DNA of 64,000 bases, from positions 1 through 64,000 of the forward strand of contig NZ_QLMG01000005.1 in NCBI RefSeq assembly GCF_003259905.1. The letters are read 5' to 3'. The notes below the pieces were generated by a model. The model had not been told where the DNA came from, did not search any database, and saw only the letters and a list, made by a program, of their open reading frames with translations. Below, in pieces: positions 63,569 to 64,000 of the stretch. The position numbers and the translations under genes were made by a program. Source of the DNA: Salipiger aestuarii. Lineage in GTDB: Bacteria > Pseudomonadota > Alphaproteobacteria > Rhodobacterales > Rhodobacteraceae. Numbering within the stretch: position 1 is the first letter of the stretch; every line of letters starts with the position of its first letter.

Positions 63569-63993
63569 CAGTTGATCTTTCGTGTTGGTCGGAAGGGAAG
63601 GGGGACGACGGGGATTCCGTCATTGATGAGTCTGATCGCCTCGCCGCCGCGGGCCTCGCCCCAGATCGCACGTTTCGGCGCCTCGCCTTCGTGCATGGCG
63701 CGGGCTTCGCGGGCAAAATCGCGGCCCACATAATCCGAGGATCTTTCGACCTCGTCGCGCAGCGCGCGCAGGGCCTGTTCGGCGGACGATTCGGGGGTGG
63801 ACAGCGGGGCCTTGACGGGGCGCTCGGCCCCTGCGTTCACGCGTGGCGCCATGAGGTCCTTGGCCACGTCGGACGATCCGCAGACCGAACAGGCCACAAG
63901 CCCGGCGGCGTGCAGCTTGTCAAAGGCGCTTGCGGATTGGAACCAACTGTCAAAGCGGTGATCCTGCGCGCATCTGAGGGTGTACTGGATCAT
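63568..63993 (-). CDS. DUF1178 family protein
   Basis: 141 residues. N-terminal MIQYTLRCAQDHRFDSWFQS and the zinc-ribbon-like Cys pair in VACSVCGSSDVAKDLMAPRV match DUF1178. C-terminal half (AIWGEARGGEAIRLINDGIP) is also conserved. Function unknown. Coupled to the downstream SDR gene; the window ends seven bases upstream of its start. Confidence 0.92.
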   Translation of the reverse strand: MIQYTLRCAQDHRFDSWFQSASAFDKLHAAGLVACSVCGSSDVAKDLMAPRVNAGAERPVKAPLSTPESSAEQALRALRDEVERSSDYVGRDFAREARAMHEGEAPKRAIWGEARGGEAIRLINDGIPVVPLPFRPTRKIN

Positions 63994-64000
63994 ACTCGCA

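Noticed and set aside
1-64000. Mobile elements, prophage, CRISPR arrays, rRNA or tRNA genes
   Set aside because: No transposase, integrase, cas gene, regular direct-repeat array or tRNA-like consensus was found by eye on either strand.

Overview
The window looks like a chromosomal segment of a GC-rich alphaproteobacterium, most likely Rhodobacteraceae (Roseobacter-type). This rests on gene content and synteny: a ctaC-ctaB-small ORF-ctaG-ctaE oxidase operon next to tldD, dprA-topA, divergent phaZ/phaC with phasins, gapR (DUF2312), a YfgM-like gene-bamB-der block, and lysC-ptsP. Codon use is uniform. I see no IS element, prophage, CRISPR array, tRNA or rRNA. Genus cannot be fixed from sequence alone.

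Region by region. 1-6.1 kb (minus): a branched-chain-amino-acid-type ABC importer (livJ-H-M-G-F order) followed by an acetyl-CoA synthetase cut by the window edge. 6.3-12.4 kb (plus): a divergent ScfR-type short-chain-fatty-acid regulator, then a CheY-like receiver, a small membrane protein, a transporter-fused sensor kinase and a FliM/FliN-domain protein. 12.4-14.7 kb (minus): a sulfide/persulfide cluster (DUF442 phosphatase-like protein, two YeeE-type halves, ETHE1-like dioxygenase). 14.8-17.4 kb: small genes (DksA-like, coiled coil, membrane protein, gapR) and an AI-2E-type permease. 17.6-19.2 kb: a decayed RND efflux operon. 19.4-22.9 kb: YfgM-like protein, bamB, der. 23.1-26.8 kb: metH. 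27.1-31.6 kb: alkaline phosphatase and a metal-linked ABC/PCuAC cluster. 31.6-36.3 kb: DeoR regulator, class-III PLP enzyme, small-molecule kinase, and divergently SDR plus isochorismatase-type hydrolase, probably an undescribed amino-alcohol or hydroxy-amino-acid pathway. 36.3-41.2 kb: metY and the cytochrome oxidase assembly operon. 41.5-47.1 kb: tldD, dprA, topA. 47.2-53.3 kb: ketoacid CoA-transferase, two phasins, phaC, phaZ (polyhydroxybutyrate cycle). 53.4-64 kb: LysE exporter, mtnP, SulP transporter, flavin reductase, GNAT, EcsC, ptsP, lysC, SDR, DUF1178.

How it fits together. The ABC importer, acs and ScfR regulator suggest uptake and CoA activation of a small carboxylate. The PHB block makes and breaks the storage polymer, and scoAB would re-activate the acetoacetate released. 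Both phasin promoters carry a CTGC-N3-GCAG palindrome exactly inside the -35/-10 spacer, matching the known PhaR operator, though no phaR gene is in the window. Other notable signals are a 27-base dispersed element at two convergent gene ends, a perfect 16-bp hairpin upstream of ctaC/tldD, paired TGAA/TTCA sites upstream of metH, and an apparent CTG start on an acetyltransferase gene.
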